Both the position numbers and the translations under genes were made by a program. The notes below the pieces were generated by a model. It saw nothing but the letters and a program-made list of their open reading frames with translations. It searched no databases and was not told where the DNA came from. Below are positions 25,352 through 33,388 of a stretch of DNA of 37,522 nucleotides, in pieces (position 1 is the stretch's first letter; each line of letters opens with the position of its first letter). This stretch comes from Anaerolineales bacterium (GTDB lineage: Bacteria > Chloroflexota > Anaerolineae > Anaerolineales > Villigracilaceae). The stretch lies in NCBI GenBank assembly GCA_025938055.1, contig JAICQC010000003.1:1-37522 (forward strand). Reading direction: 5' to 3'.

Positions 25352-26377
25352 ATGCAAAGCGATGTTGTTAGAACCTGGATGACCCCTGCACCGTTCACGA
25401 TCAGTCCTGCAGACAGTGTGGGGGATGCCTACGAAAAAATGAAACGCTATCACATTCGCCGTCTGCCGGTTTTAGACGGTGAAACGTTGGTGGGTGTGGT
25501 GACTATCACGGATGTCCGCAGCCTCGCTCCTTTGGGATCCTTATCTCTGTTGGAGGAGAACGAGTTCATTGCCCAGTCCAAGATTGCGCGCATGATGACA
25601 TCCAGACCAATCACAATCGCCCCGCACGAAAATGTCGGCGAAGCAGCTCGCCTGATGATGAAGCATAAAATCGGTGGGCTTCCCGTCATGGAAGATGGCA
25701 AGCTCATTGGCATCATCAGTGAAGCGGACCTCTTTCGCATGGTGATCGCGGAGAATTGGCATCCGCAAAATGTCACACCGGCCGGCTCCGATGGTGAGGA
25801 AATCCTTTGGCTCCGCCGGGGCGAGTCCATCATGCTTCGACCGATGCGGCCGGATGACGCGACACGCCTACAGACTTCCTTTGCAGCAATGACGTCGGAA
25901 ACAGTTTATGAGCGCTTCATAGGCTACAAGAAAACATTGTCTGAACAGGAAGCCCGCTCGCTGACCAGTCTGGATTACGACAGGTGTATGGCACTAATAG
26001 CAACAAAAAGCGAAGCACACGGTGAGGAAACGATCCTTGGGGTTGCTCACTATTATGTCCTGGAGGCTGAGCCGAATTGTGCAGAATTTGCGGTTGTCAT
26101 TCGTGATGCGTATCAACGCCTCGGGCTGGGAACCCACCTGACCATGCGGTTGATTGAGTACGCAAAGGTACAGGGAATCCGAACCTTACTGGCCTTTGTC
26201 CACGTAGAAAACCACCATCTTCTTCGGTTTGTCCAGCGCACAGGACTCCCGATAGAACGAAAGCTGAAAGGTGGTCTTTGGGAGATTCGCATACAGCTGG
26301 AAGGGATCGATTTCTCGCAAGCAGAAGAATACGCCTTGTACCACAGGAACAAGGACGATGAACTTCAGCATTCCTAA
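25352..26377 (+). CDS. CBS-CBS-GNAT protein (candidate ligand-gated acetyltransferase)
   Basis: 341 residues. Residues 1-130 are two CBS domains ('IRRLPVLDGETLVGVVTITD' and 'IGGLPVMEDGKLIGIISEAD'). Residues about 160-320 are a GNAT domain (IMLRPMRPDDATRLQTSF; acetyl-CoA loop QRLGLG at about 255-260). The wording 'SETVYERFIGYKKTLSEQEA' is like the GNAT part of Pat-type protein lysine acetyltransferases. The inference is a protein acetyltransferase gated by an adenine nucleotide or NAD(H) at the CBS module. It overlaps the next gene by 20 bases and lies beside acyl-CoA genes; acetyl-CoA synthetases are classic Pat targets, though none is in the window. Confidence 0.85.
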   Translation: MQSDVVRTWMTPAPFTISPADSVGDAYEKMKRYHIRRLPVLDGETLVGVVTITDVRSLAPLGSLSLLEENEFIAQSKIARMMTSRPITIAPHENVGEAARLMMKHKIGGLPVMEDGKLIGIISEADLFRMVIAENWHPQNVTPAGSDGEEILWLRRGESIMLRPMRPDDATRLQTSFAAMTSETVYERFIGYKKTLSEQEARSLTSLDYDRCMALIATKSEAHGEETILGVAHYYVLEAEPNCAEFAVVIRDAYQRLGLGTHLTMRLIEYAKVQGIRTLLAFVHVENHHLLRFVQRTGLPIERKLKGGLWEIRIQLEGIDFSQAEEYALYHRNKDDELQHS

Positions 26378-27455
26378 AGAACGACGTTCCTCCGAGTATC
26401 GCGCTGGTCTTACACCCGCTGGCGTACGCCTCCTAACGGAAGGCGGACATACTTGCCTGGTCGAACACCACACTGGCCTGGGGGCGGGCTTTTCTGACGA
26501 CGAGTATGCGGCTGCTGGGGGCCAGATCGTTTACTCCGGGGAAGAGGTCTATGGTCGCGGGGATATTATCTTGAAAGTCGCCCGGCCGACATCGGAGGAG
26601 ATCAATTGGCTGATCCCGGGACAAAGCCTGGTGGGCTATCTCAATTTATCGGCAACCCACCTAAGCAAAATACGGCGACTGTCAGACAAAGAGATCACCG
26701 CCATTTCCTATGAACAAATCCAACGTGCCGATGGCACACGCCCAGTCCTCAAACCGCTAAGCCAAATTGGCGGGCACATGGCAGCGCAAATGGCTGCCCA
26801 TCTGTTACAAAATAATGCTGGGGGTAATGGAGTCTTGCTTGGCGGCATACCAAGTGTTCCTCCAGCAGAGGTGGTAATCATCGGTGCAGGCGTGGTGGGA
26901 GAGAATGCCGCCCGCGCTTTTCTGGGGATGGGCGCGCAGGTAACTTTACTGGATACGGATCTGGATCGTTTGCAGGCATTGTCATCCACGCTGTCGGGGC
27001 GGATTGTTACGCTGCTCTCGCATCCTTTCAATATAGAACGGTCCTGTGCCTTTGCGGATGTAGTCGTTGGCGCAGTGCATGTCGCCGGTGAGCGGGCCCC
27101 TGTCATCCTCATGCGAGAGACTGTTGAAAAAATGCATCCGGGTGCCGTGCTTCTGGACTTGAGCATCGATGAAGGGGGCTGTGCCGAAACTTCGCGCCCC
27201 ACGACACATAATGATCCCACGTACATCGAAGCCGGTGTTATTCATTGTTGTATTCCTAATCTGGCAGGAGTCGTCGCCCGAACGGCAACTCACGCGTTTC
27301 TAAATGCAGCTTGGCCTTTTATCCAGAAAATCGCCAACCAGGGTGTGAGAGAAGCCATTGTCGCTGATCCTGCGCTGGCGAGGGGCGTGTATATGGAGCA
27401 GGGCAAAATACGAAATCCTGCCCGTCACCCGCATGCTCCGATAGGAGAGCTATGA
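26358..27455 (+). CDS. Alanine dehydrogenase/PntA-family protein lacking key residues
   Basis: 365 residues from ATG 26358; a longer upstream frame lies in the CBS-GNAT gene. AlaDH/PNT N-terminal domain with the substrate Arg15, Rossmann domain 'VVIIGAGVVGENAARAFLGM', and the conserved 'LDLSIDEGGC' Asp and 'CIPNLAGVVARTAT' Asn. Aligned without gaps to M. tuberculosis alanine dehydrogenase from memory, Lys75 is Ala (LKVARP, known enzyme LKVKEP) and His96 is Asn (GYLNLS, known TYLHLA). Both are needed for catalysis in studied alanine dehydrogenases, so this protein may have another substrate or a sensing role. AAGG precedes the ATG. It overlaps the CoA-transferase gene by 4 bases. Confidence 0.85.
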   Translation: MNFSIPKERRSSEYRAGLTPAGVRLLTEGGHTCLVEHHTGLGAGFSDDEYAAAGGQIVYSGEEVYGRGDIILKVARPTSEEINWLIPGQSLVGYLNLSATHLSKIRRLSDKEITAISYEQIQRADGTRPVLKPLSQIGGHMAAQMAAHLLQNNAGGNGVLLGGIPSVPPAEVVIIGAGVVGENAARAFLGMGAQVTLLDTDLDRLQALSSTLSGRIVTLLSHPFNIERSCAFADVVVGAVHVAGERAPVILMRETVEKMHPGAVLLDLSIDEGGCAETSRPTTHNDPTYIEAGVIHCCIPNLAGVVARTATHAFLNAAWPFIQKIANQGVREAIVADPALARGVYMEQGKIRNPARHPHAPIGEL

Positions 27456-28759
27456 TGAGCGGGACCGGGCTGCGCAGCAATGACCGCTCACGTGCGGACG
27501 AAGCTGTCAACGAAATCCAGTCTGGCATGCGGGTCTTTCTCACAGGTAATTGTTCTGTCCCCCAGGTGGTGCTTGCTGCTTTGGTGGCGCGTGCACCAGC
27601 GCTCGAGAATGTGGAAATTATTCAAGTGCTCAGCATCGGAGACACAGATTATGTCTCTGAAGAAATGGCAGGGCATCTCAGAGTCAACACACTGTTCATC
27701 AGTGATAACGTCCGCGAGGCGGTCAATCAGGGAAGGGCCGACTTTACCCCGAGTCATCTATCGGAAATTCCTCGCTTATTCGCGTCCGGTGTTATGCCAA
27801 TTGACGTCGCATTGATCCAGGTCTCCCCCCCGGATGAACATGGCTTTTGCTCATTCGGCGTGGAGGTGGGGGTTACAAAAACGGCCGCTCAACATGCCAG
27901 ACTTGTAATCGCTGAGGTCAACCAGCAAATGCCGCGCACCCTGGGCGATTCCTTTATTCACATCAGCAAAATCCATCATAGGATTCCGGTGGATTACCCA
28001 TTGCCAGAAGTATCGATGGGGCAGCCCACGGCGTTGAGTAAACAAATTGGCCAACATGTAGCAGGATTGATTGAGAACGGCTCCACGCTCCAGCTGGGCA
28101 TTGGCGCAATTCCCGATGGGGTCCTGCACTACTTGCGGGACAAACGTGACCTGGGCATTCATAGTGAAATGTTTTCCGATGGAGTGGTTGACTTATATGA
28201 GGCGGGCGTGATCACAAACGAAAAGAAGACATTACACCAGGGCAAGATGATTGCTGGGTTTCTCCTGGGAACACACCGCTTATATGACTTTGTAGACAAC
28301 AATCCAGTCGTAGAGATGCACCCAACGGAATATGTCAATGATTCGTACATTATCGCCCAAAACGACAACATGGTCGCAATCAACTCCGCCCTCGAGGTGG
28401 ATCTGACCGGTCAGGTCTGTGCCGATAGCATTGGAACACGGCTGTATTCGGGCACGGGAGGTCAGTTAGATTTCATCCGGGGCGCGTCACGTTCCAAAGG
28501 TGGAAAGCCCATCATTGCATTGCCATCCATGACGGTGACCCGTTCCGGGGGGCGTTATAGCCGTATCGTTCCCACGCTCAAACCTGGCGCTGGTGTGGTC
28601 ACGACACGGAACGATGTGCGTTATGTTGTAACGGAAAATGGAGTTGCTGATCTTTATGGCAAATCCATTCAGCAGCGGGCGCGTGCCCTGATCGCGATTG
28701 CGCATCCCGAAATGCAAGAAGAACTGGAATGCGCAGCAATCAGGCTGAATTATATGTAG
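27452..28759 (+). CDS. Acetyl-CoA hydrolase / 4-hydroxybutyrate CoA-transferase family
   Basis: 435 residues, two-domain family I CoA-transferase fold. N-terminal half with 'VSPPDEHGFCSFGVEVG' and C-terminal half with 'LQLGIGAIPDGVLHYL', catalytic-Glu region GIHSEMFSDG (Glu239 by position), 'GTGGQLDFIRGA' and 'YVVTENGVADLYGKS'. It moves CoA between acetyl-CoA and a carboxylate (acetate, 4-hydroxybutyrate, succinate or similar) or hydrolyses it; sequence alone does not settle the acid. AGGAG suits either ATG 27452 or 27455. The previous gene overlaps it by 4 bases; a carboxylate carrier follows. Ends in TAG. Confidence 0.9.
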   Translation: MMSGTGLRSNDRSRADEAVNEIQSGMRVFLTGNCSVPQVVLAALVARAPALENVEIIQVLSIGDTDYVSEEMAGHLRVNTLFISDNVREAVNQGRADFTPSHLSEIPRLFASGVMPIDVALIQVSPPDEHGFCSFGVEVGVTKTAAQHARLVIAEVNQQMPRTLGDSFIHISKIHHRIPVDYPLPEVSMGQPTALSKQIGQHVAGLIENGSTLQLGIGAIPDGVLHYLRDKRDLGIHSEMFSDGVVDLYEAGVITNEKKTLHQGKMIAGFLLGTHRLYDFVDNNPVVEMHPTEYVNDSYIIAQNDNMVAINSALEVDLTGQVCADSIGTRLYSGTGGQLDFIRGASRSKGGKPIIALPSMTVTRSGGRYSRIVPTLKPGAGVVTTRNDVRYVVTENGVADLYGKSIQQRARALIAIAHPEMQEELECAAIRLNYM

Positions 28760-28778
28760 AAAGTGTTCGAAGTAAATC

Positions 28779-30035
28779 ATGTCCATTGCTGTTATTGCGC
28801 TCCTTGCATTGATCGTCATCATCGCTATTTCCGTGATCCGGACCGACTTGAACACAGGTGTCCTGGCAGTGGCAATTGCCTACATTATAGGATTATATTT
28901 TGCGGGTCTGAGCGTCCATGTAGTATCGACCTATCTACCGGAACAACTGGTGTTGACTCTCGTCGGCGTGACCCTGTTGTTTGGGATGGCGCAACAGAAC
29001 GGCACGCTGGACCGACTGGCCGCATTCGCCGTGCAGGCGGCGCGCGGGCGGCCGGCACTGCTCCCCTTGATATTCTTCTTGCTGACGTTCACGCTGTCTG
29101 CTATTGGTCCAGGCAATATCGCGGCGGTCGCTCTCCTTGCGCCTATCGGAATGGTGGTCGCTGTCAACGCAGGCGTCAGTCCCCTGGTGATGGCGATCAT
29201 GATCTGTACAGGTGCGAATGCGGGTGCGTTTTCCCCGGTGGCACTGACCGGTATCATTAATGCGGGCTTGATGAGTCAGATAGGGCTGAACGACTCCTCC
29301 TCCACCTTGCGGATTTTCATCCTTGTGGCAGGATTGCAATCCGTAAGTGCCCTGGCTGCCTATTTTGTCTTTCGGGGCTACCGGGTTCATCCGAAGGAAG
29401 TGACAGGAACAGCAATTCATCCATCGCCGTCCCAACCCTTTGATGCTCGCCATCTCATCACTTTGTCTGCCATCCTGGCCCTGGTAGTAAGCGTCGTTGT
29501 TTTCGATGTTGCTGTCGTGGTGGGTGCCTTCGCACTGGCAGGGTTGCTGGCATTGTTCAAAATTGGCGATATCGAAGTCGGTCTTCAGCATTTGCCCTGG
29601 GGCGTCATTTCGTTGGTCGCTGGCATCAGCGTTCTGGTGGGCTTGCTGGAAACAACCGGCAGCCTGGAATTGGCCACCCAGCTGCTCGCCACCTATTCCT
29701 CCTTTGGATCTGTGAATGCGGTGCTGGCCTTTGCAACAGGGCTCGTATCGATGTACAGTAGTTCCTCCGGCGTCGTCATGCCAACGTTCATCCCTCTATT
29801 GCCTGGCTTGGTGCAGGCATTGGGCGGCGGCAACCTTGTGGATATGGTCGTCGCAGTCGATGTCGGCTCGCACCTGGTGGATGTAAGCCCTCTGTCTACA
29901 CTTGGTGCATTGTGCCTGGCTGCGCTTCCGGAAGCTGTGGATAAGTCAATGCTCTTCCGGCGTCTGTTATTGTGGGGTATATCCATGTCCGTGGCGGGTG
30001 CAGCTCTGACGTTCGTTTTCCTCGATTTGCTGTGA
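28779..30035 (+). CDS. SLC13/MatC-like carboxylate transporter
   Basis: 418 residues, about 11-12 hydrophobic helices. The opening 'IRTDLNTGVLAVAIAYIIG' and 'LTFTLSAIGPGNIAAVALLAP' are like the MatC N-terminal domain of the ion transporter superfamily. A repeat-like second half contains 'SMYSSSSGVVMPTFIPLLPG'. Related proteins carry dicarboxylates, malonate or other organic acids. It starts 19 bases after the CoA-transferase and likely feeds or exports its acid. The ribosome site is weak. Confidence 0.8.
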   Translation: MSIAVIALLALIVIIAISVIRTDLNTGVLAVAIAYIIGLYFAGLSVHVVSTYLPEQLVLTLVGVTLLFGMAQQNGTLDRLAAFAVQAARGRPALLPLIFFLLTFTLSAIGPGNIAAVALLAPIGMVVAVNAGVSPLVMAIMICTGANAGAFSPVALTGIINAGLMSQIGLNDSSSTLRIFILVAGLQSVSALAAYFVFRGYRVHPKEVTGTAIHPSPSQPFDARHLITLSAILALVVSVVVFDVAVVVGAFALAGLLALFKIGDIEVGLQHLPWGVISLVAGISVLVGLLETTGSLELATQLLATYSSFGSVNAVLAFATGLVSMYSSSSGVVMPTFIPLLPGLVQALGGGNLVDMVVAVDVGSHLVDVSPLSTLGALCLAALPEAVDKSMLFRRLLLWGISMSVAGAALTFVFLDLL

Positions 30036-30072
30036 GGGAAAAGAAGAGCTGAGCAATTCACAGGTACGCTGA

Positions 30073-30981
30073 ATGTTATCCTTCATGTCTTCTTACGCTG
30101 ATTTCCTCGAAACCCTGCCTGATGCCGTGCTGCTTGTAAATAGCTCTTCTAGAATTATTTTGGCCAACTCACAAGCCTGTACTATGTTTGGCTACAAACC
30201 AAACGAGTTGCAGGGACAATCCGTGCAGATCTTGGTTCCTGAAATTAGACGCGAGGCTCATGCCTGCCATATGGCGACCTTCCTTTCCAACCCAAAACGC
30301 CGGATGATGGGTACGGTACTGGAACTATCAGGGAGGCGCGAAAATGGGAGTGAATTCCCTGTGGATATCATGCTGGGCCCTCTAGAAATCGACGGAAACC
30401 TGTTCGTCGTGTGTTCTGTTCGAGACAACACGCAAATCAAACAGATGCAGGGAGCGCTAAAAAAAGCATTGGAATACGAGAAGGAACTCGCCAGGGTGGA
30501 TCCCTTAACAGGGGTGGCAAATCAGCGATCCTTCTACGAACACGCTCGACGCGAGATTGACCGTGCTCGCAGATACAAACATGCTTTCACCCTTGGCTAC
30601 TTTGACCTTGATGACTTCAAAGTGATCAATGATCAGTTCGGACATCAGGCGGGCGATGAGATTCTATGTGCCGTGGTCAAAGACGTTACCGGCCGTTTGC
30701 GAAAAACAGATCTCTTTGCACGATTGGGCGGGGATGAGTTCGCATTTTTGCTCGTAGAAACGGGACCGGAACTGGCCCAGACCATCATCTCAAAATTCCT
30801 GAAAGACATCGCCCTTCCCGTGCAAGGAAACAACAGCCGGGTGACGCTCTCGATCGGTGTGTTGACGTGTATTGATTCATCGCCTCCTTTGGAAGAGATC
30901 CTGAAGATCGTTGACGAACTAATGTACTCCGTCAAGCATGAGGGGAAGGCAGGCATCAAATACTCGGTCTATAGAGGCTGA
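30073..30981 (+). CDS. PAS-GGDEF diguanylate cyclase
   Basis: 302 residues, no membrane segment. A PAS domain (residues 8-125) leads by a short helix to a GGDEF domain with intact GGDEF at 219-223 and an RxxD inhibitory site (Arg210-Asp213) five residues before it. It should make c-di-GMP from two GTP under product inhibition. The PAS stretch 'LVPEIRREAH' places His63 where the haem His of FixL sits, but many non-haem PAS domains have a His there, so haem is only a possibility. It starts 37 bases after the transporter (ATG 30085 is an alternative start) and ends before a terminator at 31111. Confidence 0.9.
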   Translation: MLSFMSSYADFLETLPDAVLLVNSSSRIILANSQACTMFGYKPNELQGQSVQILVPEIRREAHACHMATFLSNPKRRMMGTVLELSGRRENGSEFPVDIMLGPLEIDGNLFVVCSVRDNTQIKQMQGALKKALEYEKELARVDPLTGVANQRSFYEHARREIDRARRYKHAFTLGYFDLDDFKVINDQFGHQAGDEILCAVVKDVTGRLRKTDLFARLGGDEFAFLLVETGPELAQTIISKFLKDIALPVQGNNSRVTLSIGVLTCIDSSPPLEEILKIVDELMYSVKHEGKAGIKYSVYRG

Positions 30982-31110
30982 CAACTGTATGCAGCCGACG
31001 AAGGAGGATGGCTGCGGGCAGAGGAACTGCCGCGTACGACGGACCTGTTTCCTGTACCGCCGCCTTAATTCTTTGCAATTTAAAAACGGTCCGAATGGAC
31101 AGAGAAGACT

Positions 31111-31133
31111 GCCTCCTCGGCAAGGAGGCTTTT
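31111..31133 (+). terminator. Rho-independent terminator after the GGDEF gene
   Basis: GCCTCCT (31111-31117) pairs with AGGAGGC (31123-31129), followed by TTTT. It ends the operon that runs from the CBS gene at 24874 through the cyclase. Confidence 0.65.
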
Positions 31134-31139
31134 GCTCTA

Positions 31140-31215
31140 TTGCCTGCTTCCGCTAGCGCGATGTGAAGAGCATCAAGTGGTCTGAGATCGAATGTGATCA
31201 AAGTCGTGGCTCTAG
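31140..31215 (-). pseudogene. PIN-domain remnant (about 25 residues)
   Basis: The minus-strand peptide 'LRPLDALHIALAEAG' matches the third acidic-residue helix of PIN ribonuclease toxins (VapC-like). The sequence before and after does not continue the fold, and the terminator hairpin follows at once. Probably the scrap of a lost toxin-antitoxin locus. Confidence 0.35.
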
Positions 31216-31646
31216 CTGTTTCCTTTTTGCTACCATTCATGTTCGATTTCACCTTCGCAAGGACTGATCGAATATGTGCCTGGCGAACAGGCAATGGACC
31301 TTGTTCACCTTCCTACAATAACGCTTCTGACGAAACTAATTCAGCCTGCCCGCTATCACAAAAGGTAATGATCCCAAGAACGGCTTCTGCCTCAAGAACG
31401 ATCCACCTGATGTGGAGTATCGAATGGTCTTTGAATCGGGCACAAATCAAGGTAGATACTATTGGACTCGGCAGGTGCCCGCTAATGAGACTCTCGAAAA
31501 ACGAAAGGGGCTCTCCTTTCAGTGCAGCCCTGGGACATCCATCCTGCCAAAACATGACATTTGCCCCATGACCGCTTGCCGCGCAGGCAGGATAATGAGC
31601 ATCAGAGCACGATTGCGAGCTCATCATACGCTCAGGAGATCAAAAA

Positions 31647-32801
31647 ATGAATACAATGAAAGCCAATGTTTTCCACGGAGTCAACGATATCCGGGTTGAG
31701 GAAGTCCAAAAGCCGCGCGCTGGATTTGGAGAGGCGGTTATTCGCGTAACTCTTACAACTATCTGTGGCACGGATCTACATATCGTACGCGGTGAATATC
31801 CTGTGAACCCCGGACTCATCATTGGGCACGAGCCTGTGGGGGTAATCGAAGAACTCGGGCCCGGTGTTACAGGCTATGAGATTGGAGATCGGGTACTTGT
31901 GGGCGCGATCACACCCTGCGGTCAATGCCGCGCTTGTCTGTCGGGACATCTTTCACAATGTGGACATGCTGGACACAATCATGGCGCCGGTTATCATGCC
32001 TTAGGCGGTTGGCGGTTTGGCAACACGATCAACGGCGCGCAAGCTGAATATCTGCTGGTGCCACACGCACAAGCCAACCTCGCAAAGATCCCTGATGGGG
32101 TGACCGATGAGCAGGTCGTTTTGCTGGCTGACATTGCCTCAACTGGATTTAGCGGTGCCGAGGCAGGCGGTGTGAAGATCGGTGATGCAGTGGTCGTCTT
32201 TGCGCAGGGCCCGATTGGCCTTTGTGCAACCGCCGGTGCGAAGCTGATGGGCGCATCACTCATTATCGGCGTTGACGGCGATAACACCCGACTGGAAATG
32301 GCGAAGCGGATGGGTGCTGATGTTGTGCTCAACTACAACGAGGTAGATGTTGTCGCAGAGGTACAACGCCTCACGGGTGGTGGCGCAGATGTAACGATCG
32401 AGGCACTGGGTCTGCAAGCAACCTTCGAGAACGCGTTGCGCTCCCTACGACCAGGAGGCACCCTCTCAAGTTTAGGCGTTTATTCGGGGATGCTGCAGGT
32501 ACCTTACGATGCATTCGCGGCTGGTCTCGGAGATTATCGTATTGTGACAACGCTGTGCCCCGGTGGCAAAGAGCGGATGCGTCGATTGATGAATGCTGTA
32601 CAGTCGGGTCGATTTGATCCAACTCCACTCCTGACTCACTCATTTTCGTTAGACGAGATTGCTGAAGGTTACCGTGTATTTGGCGAGCGGTTAGATGGTG
32701 TGATGAAAGTTGCCATTCGACCATTCCCATCCGAAAAGGATGATGTCTTATCCGGTAAATCTGGTGTCCTGCCCATTCCAGCTGGCAGCACACTTTCGTG
32801 A
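31647..32801 (+). CDS. Zinc-dependent alcohol dehydrogenase (MDR family)
   Basis: 384 residues. Catalytic zinc ligands Cys40 and His61-Glu62 (ICGTD; GHEP), structural zinc Cys91, 94, 97, 105, and the Rossmann region 'VVVFAQGPIGLCATAGAKLM' with 'GVDGDNTRLEMAKRMGAD', where the acidic residue after the third strand favours NAD(H). AGGAG lies 8 bases before ATG 31647. It resembles secondary-alcohol and isopropanol-type dehydrogenases, but substrate cannot be read. Single gene with its own terminator at 32860. The C-terminal 25 residues run past the usual end of the fold. Confidence 0.9.
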   Translation: MNTMKANVFHGVNDIRVEEVQKPRAGFGEAVIRVTLTTICGTDLHIVRGEYPVNPGLIIGHEPVGVIEELGPGVTGYEIGDRVLVGAITPCGQCRACLSGHLSQCGHAGHNHGAGYHALGGWRFGNTINGAQAEYLLVPHAQANLAKIPDGVTDEQVVLLADIASTGFSGAEAGGVKIGDAVVVFAQGPIGLCATAGAKLMGASLIIGVDGDNTRLEMAKRMGADVVLNYNEVDVVAEVQRLTGGGADVTIEALGLQATFENALRSLRPGGTLSSLGVYSGMLQVPYDAFAAGLGDYRIVTTLCPGGKERMRRLMNAVQSGRFDPTPLLTHSFSLDEIAEGYRVFGERLDGVMKVAIRPFPSEKDDVLSGKSGVLPIPAGSTLS

Positions 32802-32859
32802 AGTCAGCTTGATATGGGAGTTCCTATCTCGTAATTGCACGAACGGCGAGAGGTATGAA

Positions 32860-32889
32860 AACAGGAGCGGCTCCAAATTCGCTCCTGTT
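32860..32889. terminator. 10-bp hairpin between convergent genes
   Basis: AACAGGAGCG (32860-32869) pairs perfectly with CGCTCCTGTT (32880-32889). It lies between the alcohol dehydrogenase (+) and the minus-strand genes and may stop both directions. The T-tail is short (GATTT on +; TTTTCATACC on -). Confidence 0.5.
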
Positions 32890-32903
32890 GATTTAATCAA
32901 GAC

Positions 32904-33317
32904 TCATCGACCTCGCTCTGAGCTTATCCTTAACTCGGACATATAATTTTTCTGAGATGTCATTGAATCAGATAGATTACCCAGAAAGGCAATTGTTAAC
33001 CAGATGGCGATCCCACCCATAACGATCCATGTACCGAGCAGACCGCTTCTGGCAGGGTCAACATAGGGTTGCTGGATGAGCCAATCGTATGCCAAAGAGA
33101 TATTTTCAATATCTTCGGGTCCAAGGCGGAAGTCCCGCATCGCAGACGACCAGTAGAGAAGTGCCACGAACCCTGCATGAGCCAGTGCTTTCCCCAGGAC
33201 AGGAACCTGGGGATGATCGACGCCGAAAGGAACCACAGTTGAAGACATGAACACGTTTGGTATCCAGTGATCAGTTCTGGCCGATGAAACTCTTGAGGGC
33301 GATGAAGATGTAGCCAT
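32904..33317 (-). pseudogene. Chimeric fragment of a dienelactone-hydrolase-like protein
   Basis: 137-codon frame with AGAGG before its ATG. Residues about 31-94 match an alpha/beta hydrolase: 'GVDHPQVPVLGKALAHAGF', 'LLYWSSAMRDFRLGPEDIEN', 'YDWLIQQPYVDPARSGLLGT'. The nucleophile elbow that should follow (G-x-C/S-x-G-G) is replaced by 'WIVMGGIAIWLTIAFLG', a membrane-helix-like run, and a polar tail. The first 30 residues are also not from the hydrolase. So it cannot be an active hydrolase; it is either decayed or a fusion into a small membrane protein gene. Confidence 0.55.
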
Positions 33318-33388
33318 GGGTAACCTCTTTATTAGGGGGCTCGAGGCTTAAGAACAAGGGTCAAACCATAGCTCTGATTGAGTGCCCG

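Larger units (their letters stand above)
30982..31646. other. 665-base gap with decayed coding traces
   Basis: No intact gene. It holds the terminator at 31111-31133. On the minus strand near 31215-31140 the frame reads 'ITFDLRPLDALHIALAEAGN', like the conserved 'LRPLDALHLA' helix of PIN-domain toxins, without the rest of the fold. Open frames at 31194-31571 (+) and 31313-31627 (-) show no family resemblance and I do not call them. Confidence 0.5.

Noticed and set aside
31533..31552. Third DosR-like box (GGGACATCCATCC)
   Set aside because: It lacks the right-hand GTCC half-site and the GAAGGATAT companion; it is not comparable with the two shared elements.
31194..31571. 125-codon plus-strand frame with a signal-peptide-like start
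   Set aside because: Only the first 20 residues look hydrophobic by chance; the rest is low-quality, and no ribosome site or family was seen.
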